Shown one piece after another: positions 6,222 through 13,932 of a stretch of 14,084 nt of DNA. A program made the translations under genes and the position numbers. The notes beneath the pieces were generated by a model, which ran no database searches, was not told where the DNA came from, and was given only the letters and a program-made list of their open reading frames with translations. Every line of letters begins with the position of its first letter. Within the stretch, counting starts at the first letter, position 1. Source of the stretch: Verrucomicrobia bacterium UBA1263 (GTDB lineage: Bacteria > Verrucomicrobiota > Verrucomicrobiia > Limisphaerales > UBA1412); the NCBI GenBank assembly GCA_002308515.1, contig DBVN01000043.1, forward strand, positions 1 to 14,084, given 5' to 3'.

Positions 6222-9200
6222 ATGTTATCAAAATTCTTTCTGGATCGTCCCGTGTTCGCGTGGGTGATCGCCATCATATTGATGGTTTCGGGTGTGATGG
6301 CTATTTTTACTCTGCCCATTGCACAGTACCCTAATGTCGCTCCGCCGACGATCGCTATCTCCGCGAATTATACCGGTGGTTCCGCGGAAACGGTTGAAAA
6401 CTCCGTGACTCAGATCATTGAGCAGAAGATGATCGGCTTTGATAATCTGCTTTATCAAAGCGCGACCAGTGAATCTTCAGGCCGCGCGCGTCTGGAGCTG
6501 ACTTTTGCTCCGGGGGTGGATCCGGATATGGCCTGGGCGCAGGTGCAGAATAAGCTGCAGCTGGCTATGGCGGGTCTGCCGTCTGATGTTCAGAATAAAG
6601 GTGTGTCTGTGGTCAAGAGTACCCGCAGTTATCTGATGTTCGTGGGTATCACATCCAATGACGGCAGCATGAACGGTGAAGATCTGCGTGACTATGCCAA
6701 GTCCGTACTGGAAAGTGTGCTGGCTCGTGTGGAAGGTGTCGGTGAAGTTGAGGTGTTCGGTGGTGAATATGCTATGCGTATCTGGATCGATACCGAGAAA
6801 CTGGTAGGATACGGTTTGACATTCAGTGATGTTGCCACAGCTTTGCGCAGCTACAACGTGGAGATTTCCGCCGGTCAGTTTGGTGACGGTCCGGCTCCTG
6901 AGGGACAGCGCCTGAACGCATCCATCATTGTGCAGAGCTTCCTCAAAACACCGGAAGAATTCGACGCGATCCCGATCCGCACGAATGATGACGGTTCTGT
7001 AGTCCGAGTCAGTGATATTGGTCATTCAGAGCTGGGTACGGATAATTACAACATTGATGTTCGTTATAATAACCAGTATCAGGCGGGCATCAGTATTCGT
7101 CTGGCTGCCGGAGCGAACGCTTTGACAACGGCGGATAATGTAAAGAAAAAGATGGAAGAGCTGAAGCCCTTCCTGCCGCCGGGAATGGATGTGATGTATC
7201 CTTATGATACGACTCCGTTTATTCGGGTCGCGATCAAAGAGGTCGTTCATACTCTGGTGGAAGCCATTATTTTGGTCTTTATCGTGATGTTTATATTCCT
7301 GGGTAACTTCCGTTCAACGATCATTCCGACGATCGCGGTGCCGGTCGTTCTTTTGGGAACATTCGCGATTTTGATGATTTTTGGTTATTCCATCAACATG
7401 TTGACGATGTTCGCTATGGTGCTGGCCATCGGTCTGCTGGTGGACGATGCTATTGTCGTTGTGGAGAACGTGGAACGTATCATGGAGGAGGAAGGATGTT
7501 CTCCGCGCGAAGCTGCTTCCAAGTCCATGGATCAGATCACCAGTGCCTTGATCGGTATCGGTCTGGTGCTTTCCGCGGTGTTTGGTCCGATGGCGTTTTT
7601 CAGTGGTTCAACGGGTGTCATCTATCGGCAGTTCTCCGTTACGATCGTGTCTTCCATGCTGTTGTCTGTGGTGGTGGCTTTGGTGCTGACTCCCGTATTG
7701 TGCGCCACGATGCTGAAGCAAAAGCCGAAAGGATCCAGTGCTGCTGAATCCGGAATCAGGATATTGCGTCCATTCTTTAGGATTTTTGAGAAATGTTTCA
7801 ATTTCTGTCGTAATGGTTACGTGAGAATGTTGAAGCATTCTTTAAATCGCAAGGTCTTTTATTTCTTTGTTTATTCCCTTATTTGTGTGGCATTTGTCTA
7901 TGTTTTCAGAGGAATGCCAACTTCTTACTTGCCGGATGAAGATCAGGGTATGGTCATTATGATGATCAATACACCGCCGGGTTCGACGACTGAACAAACA
8001 AGAAAGGTCGTCACAGAAGTGGCGGATTACTTCCTTGAAAATGAAGCGGATTGTGTTGAATCGAGCATGACTGTGGTTGGTTTTGGTTTAGGTGGTGCAG
8101 GTCAGAATCAAGGCATCTCGTTTGTGAAGTTGAAAGACTGGAAAGAGCGAGTAGGTGCGGACAAGAAAGTACCTGCTATCACAAAACGTGTAATGGCTCG
8201 ATTCTTTGGAAGCCGGGAGGCGAATATCTATGCTTTCTCGCCGCCGCCTATCATGGAATTAGGTCAGGCCAAAGGCTTTGACTTCCAGTTGATCGACTTG
8301 GGCGGTGTGGGCCATGAAGCCTTGACTGATGCCAGGAATCAGCTGATGGGAATGGTGATGGCGGATATCCAGTCGCCGAATCCGACATTGGCTATGGTGC
8401 GTCCGAACGGCATGGATGATGTCCCTCAATATCACCTGGATGTGGATTGGGGGAAGGCTGGCAGTCTGGGTATTCCTATCAACGAGATACACAATACGAT
8501 CGCGACTGCGTTTGGTTCCGCTTATGTGAACAACTTTGTGTTGAATGGCCGTGTCAAACGTGTCTATATGCAGGCGGATCCTCATTACCGTATGCTGCCG
8601 GATGACATCGGCAATCTATACGTCCGCAATAAGGCGGGCAAAATGGTTCCTGTCTCTGCTTTGATCAGCGGTTACTGGACTTATGGTTCTCCGAGTTTGC
8701 AGCGTTTCAACGGATTCCCCAGTATGAACATTCTGGGCGAAGCCGCGCCGGGACGCAGCACGGGTGAAGCTATGAAGATGATGGAAGATTTTGTAAAGAA
8801 ACTGCCGTCCGGTATTGGCTGTGACTGGCAGGGTTTGTCTTATCAGGAACGTCAGGCTACTTCTCAGACAGGCCCGCTCTATGCGTTCTCTGTGCTGGTC
8901 ATCTTCCTTTGTTTGGCGGCGCTTTATGAAAGCTGGCCGATCCCCATCGCGGTGTTGCTGACACTGCCGTTGGGTGCTATCGGTGGTTGTATCGCGTCCA
9001 GCTTGATGGGTATGCCCAATGACGTGTACTTCCAGATCGGTTTGCTGACGACACTGGGTCTGACGACTAAGAACGCGATTTTGATCGTTCAGTTTGCTAA
9101 AGCCCGTGTGGAAGAGGGAATGGAGCTGATCCCGGCTACATTGGAAGGCGCGAAACTGCGTTTCCGTCCCATTATGATGACCTCTCTGGCGTTTGGTTTT

Positions 9201-9425
9201 GGTGTGCTGCCTCTGACTTATACATCCGGCGCAGGATCCGGAGCGCAAAACGCGATCGGTATCCCGGTGTTAGGTGGTGTGATCAGCGCGACCTTCCTGG
9301 TATTGATTTTTGCTCCGCTTTTCTATGTGATCATTATGAGATTGCTGGCTAAGAAGGAATTGCAAAAGTCAGCCCAAAAGAGAAGGAAACTTACAACAGG
9401 AACACAAGTAACGGAGGCTCGATAA
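6222..9425 (+). CDS. acrB: RND multidrug efflux transporter, HAE1 family (AcrB/MexB type)
   Basis: The 1067-aa inner-membrane proton/drug antiporter is full length and strongly AcrB-like throughout. The proton-relay residues are present: Asp408 and Asp409 in GLLVDDAIVVVEN, Lys950 in TTKNAILIVQFAK, and Arg982 in RFRPIMMTSLAF, equivalent to E. coli AcrB D407, D408, K940 and R971. The N-terminus MLSKFFLDRPVFAWVIAI is the standard first membrane helix. Porter and docking segments such as GFDFQLIDLGGVGHE, YRMLPDDIGNLYVR and NILGEAAPGRSTGEAM are conserved. In the switch-loop equivalent the GFGFAG of AcrB reads GFGLGG, so one pocket phenylalanine is leucine, which may alter substrate preference. The start has a good AAGAGGA ribosome-binding site. 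The gene ends one base before the outer-membrane-factor ATG, indicating tight co-translation. Confidence 0.97.
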   Translation: MLSKFFLDRPVFAWVIAIILMVSGVMAIFTLPIAQYPNVAPPTIAISANYTGGSAETVENSVTQIIEQKMIGFDNLLYQSATSESSGRARLELTFAPGVDPDMAWAQVQNKLQLAMAGLPSDVQNKGVSVVKSTRSYLMFVGITSNDGSMNGEDLRDYAKSVLESVLARVEGVGEVEVFGGEYAMRIWIDTEKLVGYGLTFSDVATALRSYNVEISAGQFGDGPAPEGQRLNASIIVQSFLKTPEEFDAIPIRTNDDGSVVRVSDIGHSELGTDNYNIDVRYNNQYQAGISIRLAAGANALTTADNVKKKMEELKPFLPPGMDVMYPYDTTPFIRVAIKEVVHTLVEAIILVFIVMFIFLGNFRSTIIPTIAVPVVLLGTFAILMIFGYSINMLTMFAMVLAIGLLVDDAIVVVENVERIMEEEGCSPREAASKSMDQITSALIGIGLVLSAVFGPMAFFSGSTGVIYRQFSVTIVSSMLLSVVVALVLTPVLCATMLKQKPKGSSAAESGIRILRPFFRIFEKCFNFCRNGYVRMLKHSLNRKVFYFFVYSLICVAFVYVFRGMPTSYLPDEDQGMVIMMINTPPGSTTEQTRKVVTEVADYFLENEADCVESSMTVVGFGLGGAGQNQGISFVKLKDWKERVGADKKVPAITKRVMARFFGSREANIYAFSPPPIMELGQAKGFDFQLIDLGGVGHEALTDARNQLMGMVMADIQSPNPTLAMVRPNGMDDVPQYHLDVDWGKAGSLGIPINEIHNTIATAFGSAYVNNFVLNGRVKRVYMQADPHYRMLPDDIGNLYVRNKAGKMVPVSALISGYWTYGSPSLQRFNGFPSMNILGEAAPGRSTGEAMKMMEDFVKKLPSGIGCDWQGLSYQERQATSQTGPLYAFSVLVIFLCLAALYESWPIPIAVLLTLPLGAIGGCIASSLMGMPNDVYFQIGLLTTLGLTTKNAILIVQFAKARVEEGMELIPATLEGAKLRFRPIMMTSLAFGFGVLPLTYTSGAGSGAQNAIGIPVLGGVISATFLVLIFAPLFYVIIMRLLAKKELQKSAQKRRKLTTGTQVTEAR

Positions 9426-9426
9426 G

Positions 9427-10920
9427 ATGAGAAAGAATAAATTCACATTATTTGCTATTGCGGCATCAGTTCTGATGATGGCCGGTTGTACGATGGCTCC
9501 TAAATATGAGCGTCCGCAGTCTCCGGTACCGTCTGAGTGGCCTGCCGGACAGGCGTATGACCCGACAAAAGTCACCAAGGAAGATGTGACGGCCGGGGAA
9601 GACGTGTTGAACCTGAGATGGCGTGATTTCTTTACGGATCCCAAGCTGAAAGAGGTGATCGGGATCGCGCTGGAGAATAATCGTCAGCTGAAGGGTGCGG
9701 CTCTGAATGTGGAATACTATCGCAAGTTGTACCACATCCAGGCGGAAGGACTGCTGCCGGTGATCAATGCCACCGGAAGCATCAGCCGGGCTCGTGTTCC
9801 CGCGGATTTGTCCGGAACAGGCCGCAGAATGACTACGGAACGGGATGATGTCGGTTTAGGCGCGGCATCGTGGGAAATCGATTTCTTTGGCCGTATCCGC
9901 AGTTTGAAAGACGCTGCGATGCAGGAGTATCTGGCCACAGAACAGGCTCAGCGCAGCGCGCAGATCTCTGTCATTTCCGCGATCGCTCAGACCTATTTGA
10001 TGCTGGCGGCGGATAAGGAATGCTATGACATCAATCAGAACCTGGTGAAGGACTATCGCAAGACGTATGATCTGGTGAAAAACAACTACGATTTGGGATT
10101 GGTTTCCGAGATCGATCTGAGCCGTACCGCTTCTCAGGTGGCGGCTTCGGAAAGAGCCGCGGCTACATACTTACAGTCCTACGCGCAGGATAAAAACCAG
10201 CTGGATTTTCTGGCCGGCACGGAAGTTCCGGCGGAATTGCTTCCGGATTCTCTTACATCGCTGAACCCGTCTCGGGAGATTTGCGCGGGTCTGTCTTCGG
10301 ATATTCTTCTGAAACGTCCTGACATTCTGGAAGCGGAGCATCAGCTTTTGGCGGCTAATGCCAATATCGGCGCGGCTCGCGCGGCCTATTTCCCGCGGAT
10401 CTCTCTGACAGCGGCTATTGGTTCCGCCAGCAGTGAGTTGTCCGGCTTGTTCAAATCCGGCAGCGGTTATTGGAGTTACGCGCCGCAGGTGGTGCTGCCG
10501 ATCTTCGATACAAGGACCTGGTCTTCTCACAAGGCTTCCAAGGTGAAGAAAGAGATGATGATCAACAGCTATGAAGAAGCCATCCAATCCGCGTTCCGTG
10601 AGGTGGCGGATGTGCTGGCAATCCTGGGCACGGTCGATCGTCAGTTGGCGGCGCAGCAGGCTTATGTGGATTCTGTGAAAAAGACTTATGAGCTGACGGA
10701 ATTCCGTTATGAGTCCAATCTGGATAGCTCCCTGAGTGTGTTGGACGCGCAGCGTTCTTTGCGTGGGGCGCAGGATACCTTGGTCGCCATGTACCTCCAA
10801 AAGCAGGTGAATCACATCAGACTCTACACGGTGCTGGGCGGTGGATGGGATCCCGAAGAGGATGTCCAGGACACGGAAAATACACCGGCAGATGACGAAA
10901 ATACTGCTGAACAGAAGTAG
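9427..10920 (+). CDS. RND outer-membrane channel lipoprotein (OprM/NodT family)
   Basis: The 497-aa TolC-like trimeric outer-membrane factor completes the tripartite pump. The signal peptide ends in the lipobox MAGC (18-21). The N-terminus TMAPKYERPQSPVPSEW is characteristic of the NodT/OprM branch. Further family signatures are LRWRDFFTDPKL, ASWEIDFFGRIRSL, SEIDLSRTASQVA, LLKRPDILEAEHQLLAANANIGAARAAYFP (split by no gaps) and the C-terminal TVLGGGW. The tail after 480 is acidic. The ATG follows the transporter stop by one base with GGAGG at 9413-9417. A strong hairpin follows the stop. Bases 10747-10837 recur perfectly at the right edge of the window. Confidence 0.96.
   Translation: MRKNKFTLFAIAASVLMMAGCTMAPKYERPQSPVPSEWPAGQAYDPTKVTKEDVTAGEDVLNLRWRDFFTDPKLKEVIGIALENNRQLKGAALNVEYYRKLYHIQAEGLLPVINATGSISRARVPADLSGTGRRMTTERDDVGLGAASWEIDFFGRIRSLKDAAMQEYLATEQAQRSAQISVISAIAQTYLMLAADKECYDINQNLVKDYRKTYDLVKNNYDLGLVSEIDLSRTASQVAASERAAATYLQSYAQDKNQLDFLAGTEVPAELLPDSLTSLNPSREICAGLSSDILLKRPDILEAEHQLLAANANIGAARAAYFPRISLTAAIGSASSELSGLFKSGSGYWSYAPQVVLPIFDTRTWSSHKASKVKKEMMINSYEEAIQSAFREVADVLAILGTVDRQLAAQQAYVDSVKKTYELTEFRYESNLDSSLSVLDAQRSLRGAQDTLVAMYLQKQVNHIRLYTVLGGGWDPEEDVQDTENTPADDENTAEQK
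10747..10837 (+). repeat. 91-bp direct repeat, copy 1 (inside the outer-membrane-factor gene)
   Basis: This stretch of the outer-membrane-factor coding region is identical, in the same orientation, to 13994-14084. Here it is an integral, in-frame part of a conserved C-terminal region, so this copy is the original. Confidence 0.95.
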
Positions 10921-10945
10921 TTTTTAATACATTATCATTATACTG

Positions 10946-10986
10946 AATCGAGGAGGAGGGTTTAAGATAAATCCTCCTCTTCGATT
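10946..10986 (+). terminator. Long hairpin ending the efflux operon
   Basis: Two 19-base arms (10946-10964 and 10968-10986) pair along their whole length around an AGA loop. Two of the pairs are G-U wobbles in the plus-strand RNA, which would be A-C mismatches in minus-strand RNA. The structure therefore favours the efflux transcript, 25 bases after its last stop codon. Only GATTTG follows, with no real U tract, so it may protect the 3' end or work with Rho. It also separates the convergent minus-strand pair. Confidence 0.65.
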
Positions 10987-10988
10987 TG

Positions 10989-11004
10989 TGGAACAAATGT
11001 TCCA
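10989..11004. repeat. Short palindrome between convergent operons
   Basis: TGGAACAAATGTTCCA has 7-base inverted arms around AA. It lies directly beside the long hairpin and 14 bases beyond the stop codon of the minus-strand gene. It may add to bidirectional termination; no T tract is present. Confidence 0.35.
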
Positions 11005-11017
11005 AGTAGTTCGCAAA

Positions 11018-12394
11018 TCAGAATGGGGATGAGTTAATTGTGCCCAAGTTCGATTCGGGATGGTTCTGTATATAGGTTATGGTATTGTTCATCATTCTCT
11101 GAATATAGTCGGAGGAGTGGAGTTGCTTCATGTATTCATCTTCATTGAAGTTATCTCCTTGTTCGATTCGTTGATTGAAAAGATCGTTTGCTATTCTCAA
11201 TGTTTCGCCAAAGAGGGACTGATTATTCTCAGATGTGTTCAGTTGACTCAACAGGTTTAGATATTGCTGCTGTTTTTCAGCTTTGTTTTCGGTGTGATTC
11301 AGTTCTCTTGCGCCGAGCATGATGACCGCTGAGCCGAATAGGTCTTTATCATCACCATCCAGTCCGTTGATGAAGCCGGTGAACATGGTATTGACCTGTT
11401 CATTTGAACCGATGAATTCCTTTACAGTTTCCAGTATCCCCATTTTATCTCTCAGAGAAGTAGTACCATCGTGATTGAAGGCGTCAATGGCCTCTTGCAG
11501 AGCGACTTCACCCAGAGTTTCTACCTTTCTGCGGAGGATGTCCAGAGAAAGTTTTCCATTCACGTCATATAGAATGAGATTAGCCAGCAGGTTTTTATAG
11601 TCCTCTTCACTGATGTCTTTGATAAAAGATAACAGTACACTTTGTTCCTGATTTTTGAGGTTGGGAAAGACAGCGGTGCAGACGGCCAGAACGGTTTTAA
11701 TGTAGGTGCTTTTGTCCACGGCCAACAGGATTTTGCCTGCGCTCATGATTTCCTCCAGATCGGTGGAGCTTTGCATGGTCTGACAAAGCAATCCCATTGC
11801 CGCTGGGGTTTTGATGCCTCCTAGTGTCTGGATCAGTCCCAGTCGCGAGGTTGTTGGAATGACGCATGACGGATCATTGCGAAAGCGGATCTTTCTGCCG
11901 TAGGCTTGAAGAATATTTTGTTCTCTGTAGAGTGTTACGTTGTCGCCGCTGGTCAGATATTCCCCAATGGATTCTAGTGAGCGGTCGCCTTGGTTACGCA
12001 GTCCCAGGAAGACGAAGAAGGCTTCGCGTACTTGTGTATGTCCTTGATTCAGCAAAACTTCGTTTGTCTGGGGCATATTTCCCATAGAAACAATCTCAGA
12101 CAATTCCACTCCTGTTTTATCGGGATCGGCCATATCTGCCATACTCCGCAGACGGCTAATGAGGACTGCTGGATCCAGTTCCGGGGAATTCAGTTCATTT
12201 TTCTGATTTTTCAATTCTTCTATCTGGGTTGTGATGTCGTCCAGTTGGGTCTGGAGTTCCTGTTTTTCATTGTTCCATTGATCTTTCAGCTGTGTGAGTT
12301 TTCTCTCGTTAGAACCACGGACATGACAGACGGCGGCAGCGGAGACTCCCACGATGATCAAGCTCAGGATGATAAAGATATAAAGTTTTTTCAT
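11018..12394 (-). CDS. Membrane-anchored coiled-coil protein, unknown function (paralogue A)
   Basis: I do not recognise a characterised family. The 458-aa product begins with one hydrophobic segment (about 4-24, IIVGVSAAAVCHV) that would act as a membrane anchor or uncleaved signal. A charged heptad-rich coiled coil covers about 28-70. The rest is helical, Leu-rich and possibly HEAT-like, opening with LDPAVLISRLRSMADM. The next gene upstream has the same plan, with LDPEILIQQLYKLKDL at the equivalent place, so the two are probably diverged tandem duplicates. This design resembles hypothetical proteins I associate from memory with Verrucomicrobia and relatives. The body would face the periplasm if the anchor is N-in. 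ATG 12394 lies nine bases after the upstream stop with no clear Shine-Dalgarno sequence, suggesting translational coupling. Confidence 0.8.
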   Translation of the reverse strand: MKKLYIFIILSLIIVGVSAAAVCHVRGSNERKLTQLKDQWNNEKQELQTQLDDITTQIEELKNQKNELNSPELDPAVLISRLRSMADMADPDKTGVELSEIVSMGNMPQTNEVLLNQGHTQVREAFFVFLGLRNQGDRSLESIGEYLTSGDNVTLYREQNILQAYGRKIRFRNDPSCVIPTTSRLGLIQTLGGIKTPAAMGLLCQTMQSSTDLEEIMSAGKILLAVDKSTYIKTVLAVCTAVFPNLKNQEQSVLLSFIKDISEEDYKNLLANLILYDVNGKLSLDILRRKVETLGEVALQEAIDAFNHDGTTSLRDKMGILETVKEFIGSNEQVNTMFTGFINGLDGDDKDLFGSAVIMLGARELNHTENKAEKQQQYLNLLSQLNTSENNQSLFGETLRIANDLFNQRIEQGDNFNEDEYMKQLHSSDYIQRMMNNTITYIQNHPESNLGTINSSPF

Positions 12395-12403
12395 AGGTAT
12401 GAG

Positions 12404-13636
12404 TTATTTTTCAGTTTCTTGTTTGTTGTTTTTTTCGTCTATTCTCTTGGAGGCATTTTCGACAAATTGGTTAATGGTCTTGTTAATGGCTTTGTTGGCC
12501 AGGTCTTGGAAGAAGCTTATGGATTCTTCATCCATGACCCATGTTCCTTTGTCGGGGTCAGTGCTGGCCGTATGTTGAAGATTGGAACGGACCAGTCCGA
12601 CAATGCGAGTCATTTTTTCGTCATCGGGGAATTGGGCTTCCACCGCGTCCAGAAAGAGCAGACGGTCGTTGGCTTTCTGGATCAGGTTATGATCTTCGGT
12701 ACTGGAGGTTTGCTGGACGGTGTGTGGAGATAAACCGACCGGCAGAGTGGCTCCGAAATTGGAATCCAGCGAGAGTCCCATGACACTGCTATAACGTTCA
12801 AAAGGAGAAGAAGAGTCTTTCAGAGTAGCCAGAAGCATTTCTGTGGCTTTAGGGTTAGCTATGTTTTCCTTTGCTGTGTTCAGCAGAATGTAGTCTGTCT
12901 TCCTATGGTTTTCCTTTTGATGCAGATAGCCCTCGTAGCAGTAGTCCATGAATGTTTCAGAAGGCAGGGCGTTCTTGACTTCGCTGAGCAATGTACTATC
13001 CAGTTTACCTTTTTCCTGGAGCCACTCGCGTTTTTCCAGAAGTTTAATGGCAAATTCCTCGTCACACAGGACGGTAAAGAGCAGATTGTATATCTTTTTG
13101 ATATTCTGTTGGTCGGGGCTGGACTGTTCCAGGTCAGTTAGGTGGTTATACATATCCCGCGCGGCGCTGATGCAGTAGGGGCGGTATCCATCGGAAACAT
13201 TCAGCAGTGCTTTACAGAGGTTGGTCAATTCTTCCACGGTCTGTGCCACGGGCAGTAGCTGACTCAGCAGGTCTGCCGCAGGACGATTACCCATAGCGAC
13301 TAGCAGCGAGGCGATCTCCTGTCTTAGTGTGCGGGAAGAGTAGAGAGGGCGCACGTCCAGGTTGAAGTCATAGCCGTCAATGAGAAGGTCTTTCAAAACC
13401 GGGAGCGAGTTAGTTCCATTTAACAAAAGCCCTTGCAGACAGTAAAATGCGTGGGGAGTGCGGGCTTTGTTGTTCGGCAGGTCTTTCAGCTTATACAGCT
13501 GCTGTATCAGGATTTCCGGATCCAGTGGATCATGTTGTTCGGCATTGATACGGTTAGCATTGGCTAAGTATTGTGAACTGGCTTCGTTGATTTTTTCGCG
13601 AAGCTGATTAGTTTCTGCCTCTAGCTTTTGGGCCAT
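12404..13636 (-). CDS. Body of helical-repeat protein, unknown function (paralogue B, N-terminus displaced)
   Basis: The 410-aa frame from ATG 13636 has no membrane segment and starts inside a coiled coil (MAQKLEAETNQLREKINEA). It continues with LDPEILIQQLYKLKDL, then a Leu-rich helical body with segments such as SLPVLKDLLIDGYDF and LRQEIASLLVAMGNRPAADLL. These resemble a PVC-type hypothetical family known to me only by pattern. No ribosome-binding site precedes 13636. The missing anchor is encoded just upstream in another frame (13647-13775). Joining the two by removing one base gives 456 aa, almost the same as the 458-aa paralogue A. Either the gene is frameshifted, the shift is programmed, or the sequence has an indel. 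The C-terminus is charged, ending KQETEK. It is followed nine bases later by paralogue A. Confidence 0.75.
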   Translation of the reverse strand: MAQKLEAETNQLREKINEASSQYLANANRINAEQHDPLDPEILIQQLYKLKDLPNNKARTPHAFYCLQGLLLNGTNSLPVLKDLLIDGYDFNLDVRPLYSSRTLRQEIASLLVAMGNRPAADLLSQLLPVAQTVEELTNLCKALLNVSDGYRPYCISAARDMYNHLTDLEQSSPDQQNIKKIYNLLFTVLCDEEFAIKLLEKREWLQEKGKLDSTLLSEVKNALPSETFMDYCYEGYLHQKENHRKTDYILLNTAKENIANPKATEMLLATLKDSSSPFERYSSVMGLSLDSNFGATLPVGLSPHTVQQTSSTEDHNLIQKANDRLLFLDAVEAQFPDDEKMTRIVGLVRSNLQHTASTDPDKGTWVMDEESISFFQDLANKAINKTINQFVENASKRIDEKNNKQETEK

Positions 13637-13646
13637 TTGGTTGTAG

Positions 13647-13775
13647 TCAGTCTGGGGCTTGTTTCTGGGTTTGTTTGACCCATATCCCAGCGGCGCAGAG
13701 TGCGGTCATCATAATGGTGACCCCGGCCAAAAATGGCTTATTGCTTGATTTAATATCTTTTTCGTTTTTGTCCAT
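13647..13775 (-). pseudogene. N-terminal membrane-anchor fragment of paralogue B, out of frame
   Basis: The 42-codon frame begins MDKNEKDIKSS and contains one hydrophobic segment, FLAGVTIMMTALCAAGIWV (15-33), then KQTQKQAPD and a TGA stop at 13647-13649. The ATG follows a purine-rich AAGAGA and a promoter with a perfect TTGACA. The body frame of paralogue B is open from 13705 downward, so the two frames overlap over 13647-13705. Deleting one C from the minus-strand CCCC run (13654-13657) would read ...KQAQTDYNQMAQKLEAE, continuing the coiled coil without a break. This anchor-plus-coil arrangement matches paralogue A. Confidence 0.7.
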
Positions 13776-13826
13776 AGTGTTCTCTTTCTTTCATTTAGAA
13801 TGACGATGGATTGCGTCAATCCGTTA

Positions 13827-13855
13827 TAAATACGACATTTTGTCGTAAATGTCAA
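13827..13855 (-). promoter_or_regulatory. Promoter of the paralogue pair
   Basis: The minus strand has a perfect -35 TTGACA (13850-13855), a 17-base spacer and a weak -10 TATTTA (13827-13832). A start near 13820 would give a leader of about 45 bases before ATG 13775. The spacer is almost entirely filled by an inverted repeat. Confidence 0.55.
13831..13853. promoter_or_regulatory. Overlapping inverted repeats, probable operator
   Basis: TACGACA-TTT-TGTCGTA (13831-13847) is a perfect 7-base inverted repeat occupying the spacer of the promoter. A second perfect inverted repeat, GACATTT-TGTCGT-AAATGTC (13834-13853), overlaps it and reaches the -35. A third, GGATTG-CGT-CAATCC (13808-13822), covers the predicted start site. 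The TACGACA/TGTCGTA form recalls operators of BlaI/MecI/CopY-type repressors, but no such gene is in the window. A repressor here could control the minus-strand pair, the plus-strand gene to the right, or both. Confidence 0.5.
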
Positions 13856-13932
13856 AAGAAATTTCTGAGGCATACTTATGAATAATTTAGAGAGAGATTG
13901 CCCCCGGAGAAAGGTGTGTTATCTTTAGACGC

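Noticed and set aside
5179..6231. Minus-strand 350-codon open frame opposite the membrane-fusion gene
   Set aside because: It lies wholly antisense to a clearly recognised AcrA-type gene, is rich in His/Arg/Ser as expected of a shadow frame, and has no recognisable domain.
7780..7920. AT-rich dip in the transporter gene as a sign of recombination
   Set aside because: The segment encodes a linker and membrane helix rich in Phe, Ile and Val. This explains the local T content, and the protein stays AcrB-like across it.
8616..9248. Minus-strand 210-codon open frame inside the RND transporter gene
   Set aside because: Antisense shadow of a highly conserved AcrB region, with biased composition and no start signal.
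13878..13928. Small ORF MNNLERDCPRRKVCYL with a GAGG ribosome-binding site before the Tat-like frame
   Set aside because: Only 16 codons with no recognisable motif. It could be a leader peptide, but chance is as likely.
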